A stretch of DNA of 64,000 bases from Serripes groenlandicus (taxonomy: Eukaryota > Mollusca > Bivalvia > Cardiida > Cardiidae): NCBI GenBank assembly GCA_031761405.1, contig JASEVX010000003.1, positions 66,620,150-66,684,149 on the forward strand. Reading direction: 5' to 3'. The position numbers and the translations under genes were made by a program. Below the pieces are notes generated by a model, which had not been told where the DNA came from, made no database searches, and worked only from the letters and a program-made list of their open reading frames with translations. Shown here in pieces: positions 1 to 10,835 of the stretch (position 1 is the first letter of the stretch; each line of letters starts with the position of its first letter).

Positions 1-2042
1 TCGTCTTTTGTCACTATGTTTTCAAAAAGCTGTACGCCGAAGAGGCGTCAGAAAGCGCCTATATGATTGAAAGGGTTAATAAACCATAAAATTTAATGAT
101 ATTCTGTGTTATTGATAACCTGACCTGTTGCAGACAGAATTGCCAACACTAACAATCTAAAGCTCATAAAATAACAGTGTTTTGTGTTTTTCAATCCATA
201 ATGTAAAATCATCGAAGTTAAGTTTCACCACAGGACTTTTCGGCTCTTTTTTAAATGAACTATGCCTTCCAGGAGTTTCAAGGAATGGTCTTTCTTGTCT
301 CAAGTTTTTCATAATTTTCATTTCATCTTCAACAGACGAAAGCGTTTTATGCTTCTGAGCCCACTTGATTACTGCCGTTTCCTTGTCAAAGTTATTGGTT
401 ACCTCGTCCGTCCCGAAAAAAGCACCACTTCGCTTCAATCACAAAAGAATTGTCAGTGATATTGGAGCACATTGCACGCAAATGTCCCTTGAATAGTCGT
501 ACAAGATGTTCCATTTGTAAGTCTGCTGGTATAACTGTCTTACCAGTGTTTACAAAAAGACCATAACATGTTTCAGCTGCTTTCTGATCACTGAGAAGGG
601 CTATTGATTGTGAATGAAGCTTTCATTTATTTGACTAAATAATATGTATTCTTGCAAAAAAATACAAATATGTTGCTTCTATACACTTTTCTTTTCATTT
701 ACTCCTATTTTTTAAACCTAGTTTTATGCCATGTGGTCGACATATAGGTTATGCGAAATTAAAGGTAACGTTTATCCGAAATTACAAGGCATCCGAAATA
801 CGTCTACTTAACGAATGCATTAAATTCAACGGTTAGCATTAAAGGCAATAACATATGAAGTTACCAATGACTTCTTTGTTATAATATTCACACGAAAAAA
901 CTACTGCTATGAAAGTGCCCAGCAGACAACATTGACTTTAACCGTAATACAATGGTCCTGTTGGAGCCGCCATTGTTCTAGTATGCCTGACCCGTAACAT
1001 AGTGTAACATAGTGGTAGGGACAGGTAATCCAGACTAGTTAATTTGGATGAACAACATTTTCTGTCAGGGAATACAATTGAATACAAGTGAACTCGGACT
1101 AATCCTTAACTTTAATAATACTACTTTTGTTAATGGTTTCAGCCTTGAAAACTACATATTTTAATTTATATTCATATTAATTAATTAGTAAGACTGTATT
1201 ACGACGAGTCTTTATGAAATATATTTGGCAAAGCTTCGTCATAGCTCTATTAATTACATTAAAGATCCGTCATTTGCAGATTTAAACCGCTTTTGAAGAT
1301 TCAATGTAACTTTGTTGTGGGCTCAAGATAACTGATAAGAGAAATACATTATAAAAAAATATTTTTTTTCTCAACCAAACCTAATACCGGGGTAACTCAT
1401 TATAATCATCATGGCCAGTACCTGGTTATAATTTAGTTATCATACCATCAAGTGTTGTAAAGCAACCTGGCCTTTAACTTCTATATATAATATAACTCAA
1501 CGGGAGCTCTGTAAACTTGACACACAAGTTTTATTTCATCTAATCCTGTTTAATACTACTGTTTATATGCTCTGAATATAAAGTTGTATTTAACAGGGGT
1601 ATATTTAAAAAGTTAACGCTTTCTGGTGCCTCTGCAGCAGACAGCTTTTTGAAAACAGTGACAAAACAAGAAATTGCAAAAAATATGCAATTTCTCTTTT
1701 TGCCACAATGTTTTCCACTTGTTGTCATAGGTTACCCATTCAATTATAGAGAATTTCATTCGGCTCGGGTGATCTAAAACGTATACCTTATGTTTCTATC
1801 AAGTATCTACTCATGTATATCAGTGGAAAAATGAATACTGCATTATTACTGCATTATTTGACATGGAAATGAATAACATGTCATTATAAACTCACAATAT
1901 ATATAATATCAGATTTAATTCAGTGTTTGATTAGAACTGTTTGTTTCGTTTTTAATGGGTTTAATGACGCTTGCTTCGATAGTATTTCAGTCAATTTGCA
2001 ACGCCCAGCTAATTACTGGCATAGGAAGACCAAAGAAGCCAA
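1..2042. repeat. Segmental duplication, copy A (partial)
   Basis: This stretch recurs almost base for base 2,942 bases downstream (2,943-4,984). The one clear difference I noticed is near 740 (gtcgac versus gtcaac). It recurs again at 13,461-15,470 with scattered changes. Homology between A and B stops at 2,042/4,984, where A runs into a 166-bp tandem repeat and B into other sequence. The window starts inside the copy, so its true left edge is not visible. The near identity means either a very recent tandem duplication or an assembly duplication. Confidence 0.95.
157..622 (-). pseudogene. DUF6589-like protein fragment, copy A
   Basis: Reading the minus strand from about 622, one frame gives a segment with AAETCYGLFVNTGKTVIPADL, EHLVRLFKGHLRAM and NITDNSFVIEA. 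After a frame shift near 425 a second frame continues for about 90 residues, with SGAFFGTDEVTNNF and a C-terminal WIEKHK. The order (a ..vN..g..IPaDL..EhL.r..K motif followed by a polar tail) resembles the C-terminal part of DUF6589 proteins, a large family of probable mobile-element origin in cnidarians and molluscs. That assignment is from memory of the family pattern. The first frame is closed just upstream by TGA, so this is a partial gene, either one exon or a relic. The frame shift argues that it is not functional as it stands. Confidence 0.5.
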
Positions 2043-2049
2043 TCAAATC

Positions 2050-2865
2050 TCCAAACAGCCATGCCCCCTAGTGGCCATATTTTTTACCAACCACCATGGC
2101 TTAAAGGAATCTTGTAGAGTGTCACCGAAGGAATGTTTCTGCAAAATTATTTGAAAATCGGCCTGACACTTTCGGAGGAGAGGATATTTTAAGTTTTCAC
2201 CATAGCCATATAAGGCAAAATAGCCCCACCCCATGGCGGCTATATTTTTCAACCAATCAACATGGCTTGAAGGAATTTGATAGAGGGTCACCCAAAGAAC
2301 ATTTCTACAAAATTATTTGAAAATCTGCTCAACACTTTCGGAGAAGAAGATTTTTAAATTTTCACTATGGTCATATAGAGCAAAATAGCCCCGCCCTCTG
2401 GCGGCCATATTTTTCGACCAATCAACATGGCTTGAAGGAATCTGATAGAGGGTCACCCAATGAACATTTCTACAAAATTATTTGAAAATCGGCTGAACAC
2501 TTTCGGAGAAGAAGATTTTTTAAGTTTACACTATAGCTATATAAGGCAAAATAGCCCCGACCCTGGCGGCCATGTTTTTCCACCAATCAACATTTCTTGA
2601 AGGAATCTAATAAAGGGTCACCCAAGGAACATTTCTACAAAATTATTTGAAAATCAGCCTGACACTCTCGGAGGAGAAGATTTTTTAAGTTCTCTCTTTA
2701 GCCGTATAAGGCAAAATAGCCCCGCCCTCTGGCGGCCATGTTTGTTAACCAATCAACATGGCTTGAAGGAATCTGATAGAGGGTCACTGATAGAGGGTAT
2801 TTGAAAATCTGCTCAACACTTTCAGAGAAGAAGATTTTTTAAGTTTTCACTAAAAAAAAAAAAAA
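2050..2865. repeat. Tandem repeat, ~166-bp unit, about five units
   Basis: The phrase tagccccgccctctggcggcc and its variants recurs near 2,222, 2,388, 2,551 and 2,717, giving a period of about 166 bases. Each unit also carries caatcaacatggcttgaagg, gagggtcacccaa and ggaacatttctacaaaatta. The last unit is rearranged around 2,790. The same sequence type starts copy C at 13,286, so this array is the junction sequence of the tandem segmental duplication. It resembles a dispersed repeat common in mollusc genomes. No gene is visible. Confidence 0.9.
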
Positions 2866-3021
2866 TCTCTATAATTGAATTTGAATGGACTAAAAGTGGA
2901 AAACATAGTGCCAAAAGGATAAATTGCTTGTTTTAAGTAATTTCGTCTTTTGTCACTATGTTTTCAAAAAGCTGTACGCCGAAGAGGCGTCAGAAAGCGC
3001 CTATATGATTGAAAGGGTTAA
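2866..3021 (+). mobile_element. Palindromic MITE end, forward orientation (left of DUF6589 fragment, copy B)
   Basis: The stretch runs from tctctataattgaatttgaa through gtggaaaacatagtgccaaa, then a short hairpin, to gttttcaaaaagctgtacgc, ggcgtcagaaagcgcc and a terminal ggttaa. Its reverse complement reappears at 4,550-4,697, at the other side of the DUF6589-like fragment. Part of the same block is seen at 1-81 and 13,390-13,540. It belongs to the dispersed CAGCAGACGACTTTTTGAAA family described in the findings. Confidence 0.7.
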
Positions 3022-3098
3022 TAAACCATAAAATTTAATGATATTCTGTGTTATTGATAACCTGACCTGTTGCAGACAGAATTGCCAACACTAACAAT

Positions 3099-3564
3099 CT
3101 AAAGCTCATAAAATAACAGTGTTTTGTGTTTTTCAATCCATAATGTAAAATCATCGAAGTTAAGTTTCACCACAGGACTTTTCGGCTCTTTTTTAAATGA
3201 ACTATGCCTTCCAGGAGTTTCAAGGAATGGTCTTTCTTGTCTCAAGTTTTTCATAATTTTCATTTCATCTTCAACAGACGAAAGCGTTTTATGCTTCTGA
3301 GCCCACTTGATTACTGCCGTTTCCTTGTCAAAGTTATTGGTTACCTCGTCCGTCCCGAAAAAAGCACCACTTCGCTTCAATCACAAAAGAATTGTCAGTG
3401 ATATTGGAGCACATTGCACGCAAATGTCCCTTGAATAGTCGTACAAGATGTTCCATTTGTAAGTCTGCTGGTATAACTGTCTTACCAGTGTTTACAAAAA
3501 GACCATAACATGTTTCAGCTGCTTTCTGATCACTGAGAAGGGCTATTGATTGTGAATGAAGCTT
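3099..3564 (-). pseudogene. DUF6589-like protein fragment, copy B
   Basis: This is the same two-frame fragment as in copy A, shifted by 2,942 bases, with the frame break near 3,367. The encoded tail is identical to copy A. It lies between MITE-type palindromes in opposite orientation (2,866-3,021 and 4,550-4,697). An exon-like segment on the same strand lies 2.3 kb upstream in the reading direction (5,869-6,096). It could be a 5' exon of the same element, but nothing joins them directly. Confidence 0.5.
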
Positions 3565-4549
3565 TCATTTATTTGACTAAATAATATGTATTCTTGCAAA
3601 AAAATACAAATATGTTGCTTCTATACACTTTTCTTTTCATTTACTCCTATTTTTTAAACCTAGTTTTATGCCATGTGGTCAACATATAGGTTATGCGAAA
3701 TTAAAGGTAACGTTTATCCGAAATTACAAGGCATCCGAAATACGTCTACTTAACGAATGCATTAAATTCAACGGTTAGCATTAAAGGCAATAACATATGA
3801 AGTTACCAATGACTTCTTTGTTATAATATTCACACGAAAAAACTACTGCTATGAAAGTGCCCAGCAGACAACATTGACTTTAACCGTAATACAATGGTCC
3901 TGTTGGAGCCGCCATTGTTCTAGTATGCCTGACCCGTAACATAGTGTAACATAGTGGTAGGGACAGGTAATCCAGACTAGTTAATTTGGATGAACAACAT
4001 TTTCTGTCAGGGAATACAATTGAATACAAGTGAACTCGGACTAATCCTTAACTTTAATAATACTACTTTTGTTAATGGTTTCAGCCTTGAAAACTACATA
4101 TTTTAATTTATATTCATATTAATTAATTAGTAAGACTGTATTACGACGAGTCTTTATGAAATATATTTGGCAAAGCTTCGTCATAGCTCTATTAATTACA
4201 TTAAAGATCCGTCATTTGCAGATTTAAACCGCTTTTGAAGATTCAATGTAACTTTGTTGTGGGCTCAAGATAACTGATAAGAGAAATACATTATAAAAAA
4301 ATATTTTTTTTCTCAACCAAACCTAATACCGGGGTAACTCATTATAATCATCATGGCCAGTACCTGGTTATAATTTAGTTATCATACCATCAAGTGTTGT
4401 AAAGCAACCTGGCCTTTAACTTCTATATATAATATAACTCAACGGGAGCTCTGTAAACTTGACACACAAGTTTTATTTCATCTAATCCTGTTTAATACTA
4501 CTGTTTATATGCTCTGAATATAAAGTTGTATTTAACAGGGGTATATTTA

Positions 4550-4697
4550 AAAAGTTAACGCTTTCTGGTGCCTCTGCAGCAGACAGCTTTTTGAAAACAG
4601 TGACAAAACAAGAAATTGCAAAAAATATGCAATTTCTCTTTTTGCCACAATGTTTTCCACTTGTTGTCATAGGTTACCCATTCAATTATAGAGAATT
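4550..4697 (-). mobile_element. Palindromic MITE end, reverse orientation (right of DUF6589 fragment, copy B)
   Basis: On the plus strand the block reads aacgctttctggtgcctctg, cagcagacagctttttgaaa, a hairpin aagaaattgc...gcaatttctc, then ttgccacaatgttttccact and caattatagaga. This is the reverse complement of the 2,866-3,021 block, so a pair of inverted copies brackets the DUF6589-like fragment. Equivalent blocks lie at 1,608-1,755 (copy A) and 15,068-15,184 (copy C). In copy C a 36-base segment around the CAGCAG motif is deleted. Confidence 0.7.
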
Positions 4698-5099
4698 TCA
4701 TTCGGCTCGGGTGATCTAAAACGTATACCTTATGTTTCTATCAAGTATCTACTCATGTATATCAGTGGAAAAATGAATACTGCATTATTACTGCATTATT
4801 TGACATGGAAATGAATAACATGTCATTATAAACTCACAATATATATAATATCAGATTTAATTCAGTGTTTGATTAGAACTGTTTGTTTCGTTTTTAATGG
4901 GTTTAATGACGCTTGCTTCGATAGTATTTCAGTCAATTTGCAACGCCCAGCTAATTACTGGCATAGGAAGACCAAAGAAGCCAACCTGTTCCTTCAGTCA
5001 CAAGCGGGCACATAGGTAGAACCACCCACTAACTATAAGTCAGCCGGAAGACTTCCCCATATTAAAATCTGAACCAACCCAGACCAGGATCCAACCCAC

Positions 5100-5335
5100 A
5101 AACAGTGGTGAAAGGCTATGGGGTTGTGAGTAGAAGACTGTAACAGAGAGTGGCGAGGGGCTTAGGTAGTGGTTGTGAGTCGAGGACTGTAACAGACATT
5201 GGTTGGGGCTTATTAAGTGGTTGTGAGTCGAAAACTGTAACAGACATTGATGAGGGGCTTAGTAAGTGTTTGTGAGTTGAAGACTGTAACCAGTTTGCAA
5301 TACATACCCTGATTAGAACTGATTTCTCACTCACG
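5100..5335. repeat. Short tandem repeat, ~55-bp unit
   Basis: The phrase ttgtgagtcgaggactgtaa recurs about four times between 5,120 and 5,300 at spacings of about 55 bases, with variable linkers (cattggttggggctta, cattgatgaggggctta). The copy C equivalent is 15,590-15,820. I see no gene here. Confidence 0.75.
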
Positions 5336-5609
5336 ACTCATTTGAGGAAATTATTTCAAGTTTATCCATTGTATAAAGACAGAAACTGACACTTATTGCA
5401 ACCCTGCAACAAATTGTCGTGTGCTCATACTCTCGTCTATTGCAACTATAAAGTCCATCCTATTACATTGACAATTTGCGAAACAATTGGAGTATAGTCA
5501 ACCAGCTTGGATCTGGATCAGACACTGAGTAATTCGGTGATGATCTGGATCCAAGTTTTTTGCCAAAATACCAATCATTAATGTAGTTGTGACTTGCGAG
5601 ATAAGGGTT

Positions 5610-5775
5610 AACTCTTTCCCTCATATAGACGCTTTCTGACGCCTCTGCAGCAGACGGCTTTTTGAAAACAGTAACAAATAAAAAATTGCACAAAACGTGA
5701 AATTTCTCCTTTTGCCACAATGTTTTCCACTTTTAGTCATAGCTTATTCATTCAATTATAGAGATTTTCCACTTT
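5610..5775 (-). mobile_element. Palindromic MITE copy
   Basis: The copy runs from ggttaactctttccctcata and gacgctttctgacgcctctg, through cagcagacggctttttgaaa, a short hairpin and ttgccacaatgttttccact, to caattatagaga. It starts with the GGTTAA end seen in other family members. The copy C counterpart is 16,090-16,255. Just before it (5,497-5,555) lies an imperfect hairpin built on cttggatctggatca / gatctggatccaag. Confidence 0.75.
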
Positions 5776-5868
5776 TTGACAAAATTTGTTCAAAGTCGTC
5801 TGCTTCATAATTGTTGTAGGAGGGAAAGTACGCACCAGAAATCATTCAACAATCTCTTTAATACTCAC

Positions 5869-6096
5869 CAGGGCCTTTCGTTTCGTAGAGTTACTCTCCA
5901 ACTCCTCCTCCAACTTCCAAAAGTCTTCAAAGGTGTGTACGTGAAGGTCAACACAGAACTGCCGTTCAATGTCCAATTCTTCACTTGATGAGCGTCCAAA
6001 TTCCTCAATCCTAGTTAGTGATCCGTCCTCACACCGTTCAGATGTAGATGTCTTTGACTTTTTGGCCATGTTAACAACTGTATTCATCTGAAACAC
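5869..6096 (-). CDS. Possible 5' exon with strong splice donor, unknown protein
   Basis: On the minus strand an open frame starts with Met at 6,096, or more likely at 6,067 (MAKKSKTSTSERCEDGSL). It runs through an acidic, polar region (FWKLEEELESNSTKRKAL) and reaches a consensus 5' splice site, CCCTG|GTGAGT, at 5,869/5,868. Basic and Ser/Thr residues follow the Met and acidic residues dominate the middle. I do not recognise a domain. The exon lies in the 1.8-kb segment present only in copy B. It could be the first exon of the DUF6589-like element downstream on the same strand or an unrelated exon. No acceptor has been paired with this donor. Confidence 0.35.
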
Positions 6097-6105
6097 ATGA
6101 GAAGG

Positions 6106-6172
6106 TGAACTGGCCGCCGTGATATGACTAAGAAATTGTTAAAAATGGCGTTAAATCCCAATCAATCAATTC
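6106..6172 (+). mobile_element. SINE 3' end (truncated)
   Basis: The sequence gaactggccgccgtgatatg, then actaagaaattgttaaaaat, then ggcgttaaatcccaatcaatca matches the 3' end of the fuller SINE at 53,515-53,730 (aactggctagcctgatatga, ggcgtcaaacacc, actcaatca). No tRNA-like head is visible upstream, so only the 3' end is present. Confidence 0.7.
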
Positions 6173-8850
6173 AGTTATTGAGAATGCTGAAATTTATTTG
6201 TTCTGCTTCATAATTTAACAGTTCTTAATATTTACTGCATCTATAGACTTGTTTGTACATATTTGTTCTTATTATATCTTCCAACATATAAACAACTTTT
6301 GAAAACATTGTGACAAAAGAGAAAATTACTTAAAACAAGCAAATTCTCCTTTTGCCACAATTATAAATGATTTCAACTTTCTACAATAATTACTTTACCA
6401 CAATTTAAGAGCTTTTCAATTATTTGTCCTATGGTTTTTAAAAAACATCTGCTGCAGATTTGTTCTATGTGGGAAAACTAAGTGTCATTCAAATTAACAA
6501 TATTAATAGTACAAGAAAGCAGTGACAGACTAGTTACATTTCTATTTTAAAGATTTCAGTCCAAAATGTTTATTCATACTTGTTCTTGTTATTATATGTT
6601 CACACATACAGACAACTTTTGAAACTGTGACAAATGGGGAAAATAATTGAAACAAGCAACTTCTCCTTTTGCAACAATGATTTCAACTTTTTACATTACT
6701 CATTGTTCATAATTAAACATTATGTAAATGTCTACTGCACTAATGCGTGCATGTACATACTTGTTCTTATTTCATGTCTCCTGTTGATAGCATTTAACCA
6801 TAACTTTCTACATGTCTGCCTTAGGTAATCTATGAAATTTAAGTCCGGTTTGTTTCTCTGTATCTCTATTGCAACAACCAACGACAATGCATTTTTCCCC
6901 ATATCTTTTACGAAAAAACAAACAGAATACACTGATAGAAGCTGAGGGCCAGGCTTTGTTTAGTAACGGAAAAACCCCGGAAGAGACTTTAATAAATTCT
7001 TCTGTGGTTTTTTTCTCACTTTTAGTTTATCCATTTTTTTTTGTCTTTATAGATAACTTTATTGCTCGAAATACCCGACAAGGGTTATGGCAAAACATAC
7101 ATTGGTGCCATATTTCAGTCGAAAAGTTAACTAGCTACATATAGCAAAGAAAAAACATATTGGTGCCATATCATCTTACATGAACTAAACTCTGAAAACA
7201 GTAACAAAAGAGCACATTACTCGTAATACAGTCTACTTTAGCAACTCATGTGAATAAACTGCTAAAGTTATGGCTGAAAAATAGAAATGTCCATTGTGAA
7301 CATAATAATAAAACATAATTTTTCTATGGAACATTCATCAATACAATAGATCTACAAAGTACAATAGTATTTAACTCACATTTAAGGATTATTATATATA
7401 TTATATTATATACTCAATGATAACATGCGTTTTGTCTACTGAGCAATATCGCCTAGTGTGCGATATAGCTCACTAGCCAGATATTCGGAATTTTCGGCAT
7501 TTGTCGGTTGCGCTTAGTGACGTCACTACAAAACTAGCAGATGACGTCATTTAAATCGCTCCGCTTCTGAGCTAAAAGTAATGAGCTGCACAGGGGTTTT
7601 GTCATTTAAAAACGAAAATTATTGCCGGGTATATAATATATAGTTTAATAAACATTGTTTTCATGTTTTGGAAATTAAATCCCTCGTGAAAGAGATTCTT
7701 GCATATTAAAACGTGTGCGCCATGCGCACTCGTTTTTATATCGCAAGAATCTTCCACTTGGGATTTAAATCCTGTATCATGAAAACCATGTTGATTAAAC
7801 TCTCTATTTATAACCATTCTTTTCTCAGTTCAGTGGCACTGTGTAGGAATTTGCCTGTTTCTTTATAAGTACTTAGAAACTAGCTCAAACAAAATGGTAT
7901 TCATTGCACAAGAAAACCTTTCAAAATAAACTAAATGCGTTTAAGGAACTGGTCCCTTTTCAATACAATTACAATTGTTCGTTTTATATCAAGTCGCTCA
8001 CCCTTCGCTCATAAAATGACATCATTTAGATTTACCAATCCTGTTTTACTTTTTCCAAGAAAGTGCGTACTTTCTTCATTATGGCCATGAACTGTATATA
8101 TATAAACGATAACCATTTTACCTACCGCGACGTTCAGATCTCGAACGTCTTTCACATGTAAAATTCCTCGTGTAACCTATATTCGTGATCCAAAAGAGCC
8201 ATACGGGTGATTAAAAGACAAGTAGAGCTCTAGCTATTTGTAGATTTATATATTAGTTATCTCAGAATAAACATAATTCTAACTTTTTAACGGTTAAAAA
8301 GAAGCTAGCATATTCTTCTTTCAAAGTTTCACACGCGCCAAACAGGGCGGGAATGCTAATTACTGGCTTCATACAGGGTGGCAATATTCCATTGATCGTT
8401 ACACACATTTTGTAATTATCATAGTATGTATTGGCATGCACAGATATACTTGACGGCCTATATTACCTGCAATTCCAGACAAAACAGCTACAACACTTTT
8501 GATTCGGAATCATCCACTATCGTTTCCTCCAATATGGCGGCAGCCTCGATTTCAGTTAAAGTACCCGGATGTAACGTGACAGTTTGATGACGTTTTACAG
8601 ACGTCACTGCACGAATATGTGAATAAAACGCATCCATATATGATTCAGTAAAATTTTATTCTGAAGATGTTCTATTTAGACTCTGTGTAATAAGGAATTA
8701 TTTTATTTCCCATTTTTAGAAATGTGGCAATTGAAAATTTCATATTTTATAGCTATCTATAGTGTAACAATTAAGCATGTTATTTGTTAAATTAAGTGTT
8801 CGATTATCAGTATGTTTTTAAAATGTAGTGCAAATTAAACGTCTACTACA
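6173..8850. other. Noncoding stretch with MITE-like palindromes
   Basis: I see no convincing gene. Two short palindromes of the gaaaac-attgtgacaaa...cttttgccacaat type lie at 6,296-6,365 and 6,605-6,690, and a related half at about 7,193-7,225. From 7,611 onward the sequence is shared with copy C (16,313 onward). That shared part includes ggatttaaat-bearing dyads near 7,680-7,770 (ttggaaattaaatccctcgt / cttgggatttaaatcc). Open frames here are short and lack coding character. Confidence 0.6.
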
Positions 8851-8852
8851 TT

Positions 8853-9025
8853 TGTTTCAAAGTCTCCACTTATTTAAAATGTCCATATGTTTTTGGTTAC
8901 CAATACGTACTAAAAACGCATGGCAGACGTCAACTGGTTTTTTTTTTTCAAAGTTTTCACTTAGTGTCCATATGGTTTTGGTTACCAATACGTATTAAAA
9001 ACGTATGGCAGACGTCAAATGTATT
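8853..9025. repeat. Satellite, 82-bp type, two units left of the MULE relic
   Basis: Two units contain tggttaccaatacgtactaa or tggttaccaatacgtattaa followed by cagacgtcaa. They have the same orientation as the long array at 10,836-13,015. The 1.8-kb transposase-bearing stretch therefore looks inserted close to one edge of a satellite array. The copy C equivalent is 17,545-17,725. Confidence 0.85.
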
Positions 9026-9434
9026 TTTTTCCAATGGTTTGGGTGAGTGTATACATATCAAAATTGCATAGTACTCAAATTTCCCATGGCTAAAATGACA
9101 GGGTATTCAAATTCCCACGATGGGTAGTCAAACTCCCCATGACAAAAGTGAAAGACTATTCAAAGGTGTTGAAGAGGAAAATGTGTTCAATTAGAAAACC
9201 GGACGTGTCAATATGTCTTCTTTGTTGTCTGATGAAAACTTATGTATGTAGGAAAGGGAATATGCTAATATAAGCCAAGTGAAAGCCAATGAAATAATGA
9301 GCAAATTTAATCATTTTAATTCATAAATATGCATCATTTAATTTAATTGTGCAGAAATTATAGATAATATGAAAAAGTTTAAAAACTGTTTTATCAAATA
9401 AATCATATACTGCAAGCACGGTTTTTATTCTATT

Positions 9435-10835
9435 TCAGCACATTTCCACATTAGCACAAGTCCACAAAATCACATGGCATTTCAAACACCGAGTTAATTT
9501 TATTCTTATCACATGTTGAATACGCGACAGAATTTCCGCAAGGAACTTGGCACCACTCACATACTGAACACATAGGTATTTTAGCCTCTGCTGATGTGCG
9601 TGTTTTGCCTTCTTAACACGTTTCATCGTCGGTTCACCAAGGTCACACCGAAGAATGTCAGCTGCCACCATAAATTGTTGCATCTTTTCAAACACATTTC
9701 ACTACATTCCAAAGAGAAGGGTTGTTATGTCCCACCAGATGTTTAAATGAATAATTCACGAGTCGCACTGATTATTTGTGCAGTCCTGGTATTCAATGGT
9801 GGCACTGTGTACATTCCAAAGTACTGGGCGTATGGCATATTTATGAATCTAGGCGATAAGCGCCGGAACCTCATATGCCCGCTTGCTGAAATTACTGCAC
9901 GAAATGAGCCGTTCACACAATTTGAGTCAAAGTACTCCACCAGGCACTGCAGTTGTTGAGGGGCTTGTTCGCGAAAGACCGCCATGCCGTCTATCACGTC
10001 GTTGGATGGCAGAATTGCAAGATCATCAAGCTTTGCGCAGAATGTCCTAACCTCATCATCATTGTTATAGTCAGACTGCAAACCCTCTGATTGAACTCTT
10101 CTCCAGCCTGCAGGCAGGTAGCCTCGGTTAGATGGTAAAGAAGCATCCCTGTATATGAATGTTGTATGTGAAGACAGTTCTGACGGCATTGTGTATCGCT
10201 ACCTCGTAGTCTGCCAGGATGCACTCTGGGTTTGGTCTAATACCTCGCTGCAGACACACATCTAGTGGGGGAAGTCAGCATCTCTTCATATAGTCTGTTG
10301 CTTAGAGGGCATGCAAGAGTACGTAGACATCTGAGGCACAAAAGTAACTGAGGGGCACACGAATCACGAACAGTTGCTGTAACTGAGAGGGGATTGTTGA
10401 ATGTGTACCGCCCATGAACCAGCTTGCGCTTTCTAGAAAGCGGAGACTGTCACAGTGGCAAACATGAGGATACGGCTATCTGGCGACTCGTTGTCATATA
10501 TGACATTGGTTAAAAAAAAACAGGGAATAGAACAGGAATGTCACGGATTGTGGATGGATCTTTTGGTGCCGTACCCTTCGAAGCACATCGCACAGTTTGC
10601 TTCAGAAGCCTGACACGCCCATGAACCAGCTTGCGCTTTCTAGAAAGCGGAGACTGTCACAGTGGCAAACATGAGGATACGGCTATCTGGCGACTCGTTG
10701 TCATATATGACATTGGTTAAAAAAAAACAGGGAATAGAACAGGAATGTCACGGATTGTGGATGGATCTTTTGGTGCCGTACCCTTCGAAGCACATCGCAC
10801 AGTTTGCTTCAGAAGCCTGACAGGACCAGCAGCAA
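9435..10835 (-). pseudogene. Mutator-like (MULE) transposase relic, copy B
   Basis: Reading the minus strand from about 10,835, pieces in changing frames follow the MULE transposase order. First comes KGTAPKDPSTIRDIPVLFP, then SPDSRILMFAT and CDSLRFLESASWFMGGT, where family members usually have WFMDGTF, so the first catalytic Asp appears to be Gly. Next are LFVIRVPL and VYVLLHAL, PECILADYEVAIHNAV (the second catalytic Asp region), and a longer open stretch (10,189-9,743) with DEVRTFCAKLDDLAILP and VEYFDSNCVNGSFR. After a frame change come HLVGHNNPSLWNVVKCV and GEPTMKRVKKAKHAHQQRLK. Stops and at least three frame changes make this nonfunctional. The family call rests on my recall of MULE motifs, but the number and order of matches make it strong. 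Confidence 0.8.
10411..10823. repeat. Direct 207-bp duplication inside the MULE relic
   Basis: The segment beginning cccatgaaccagcttgcgct at 10,411 is repeated from 10,618 with essentially no change, so the FATVTVSAFLESASWFMGG-coding part is present twice. Copy C has a single version near 19,128-19,335. The duplication therefore arose in B after B and C separated, or was lost from C. Confidence 0.9.
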
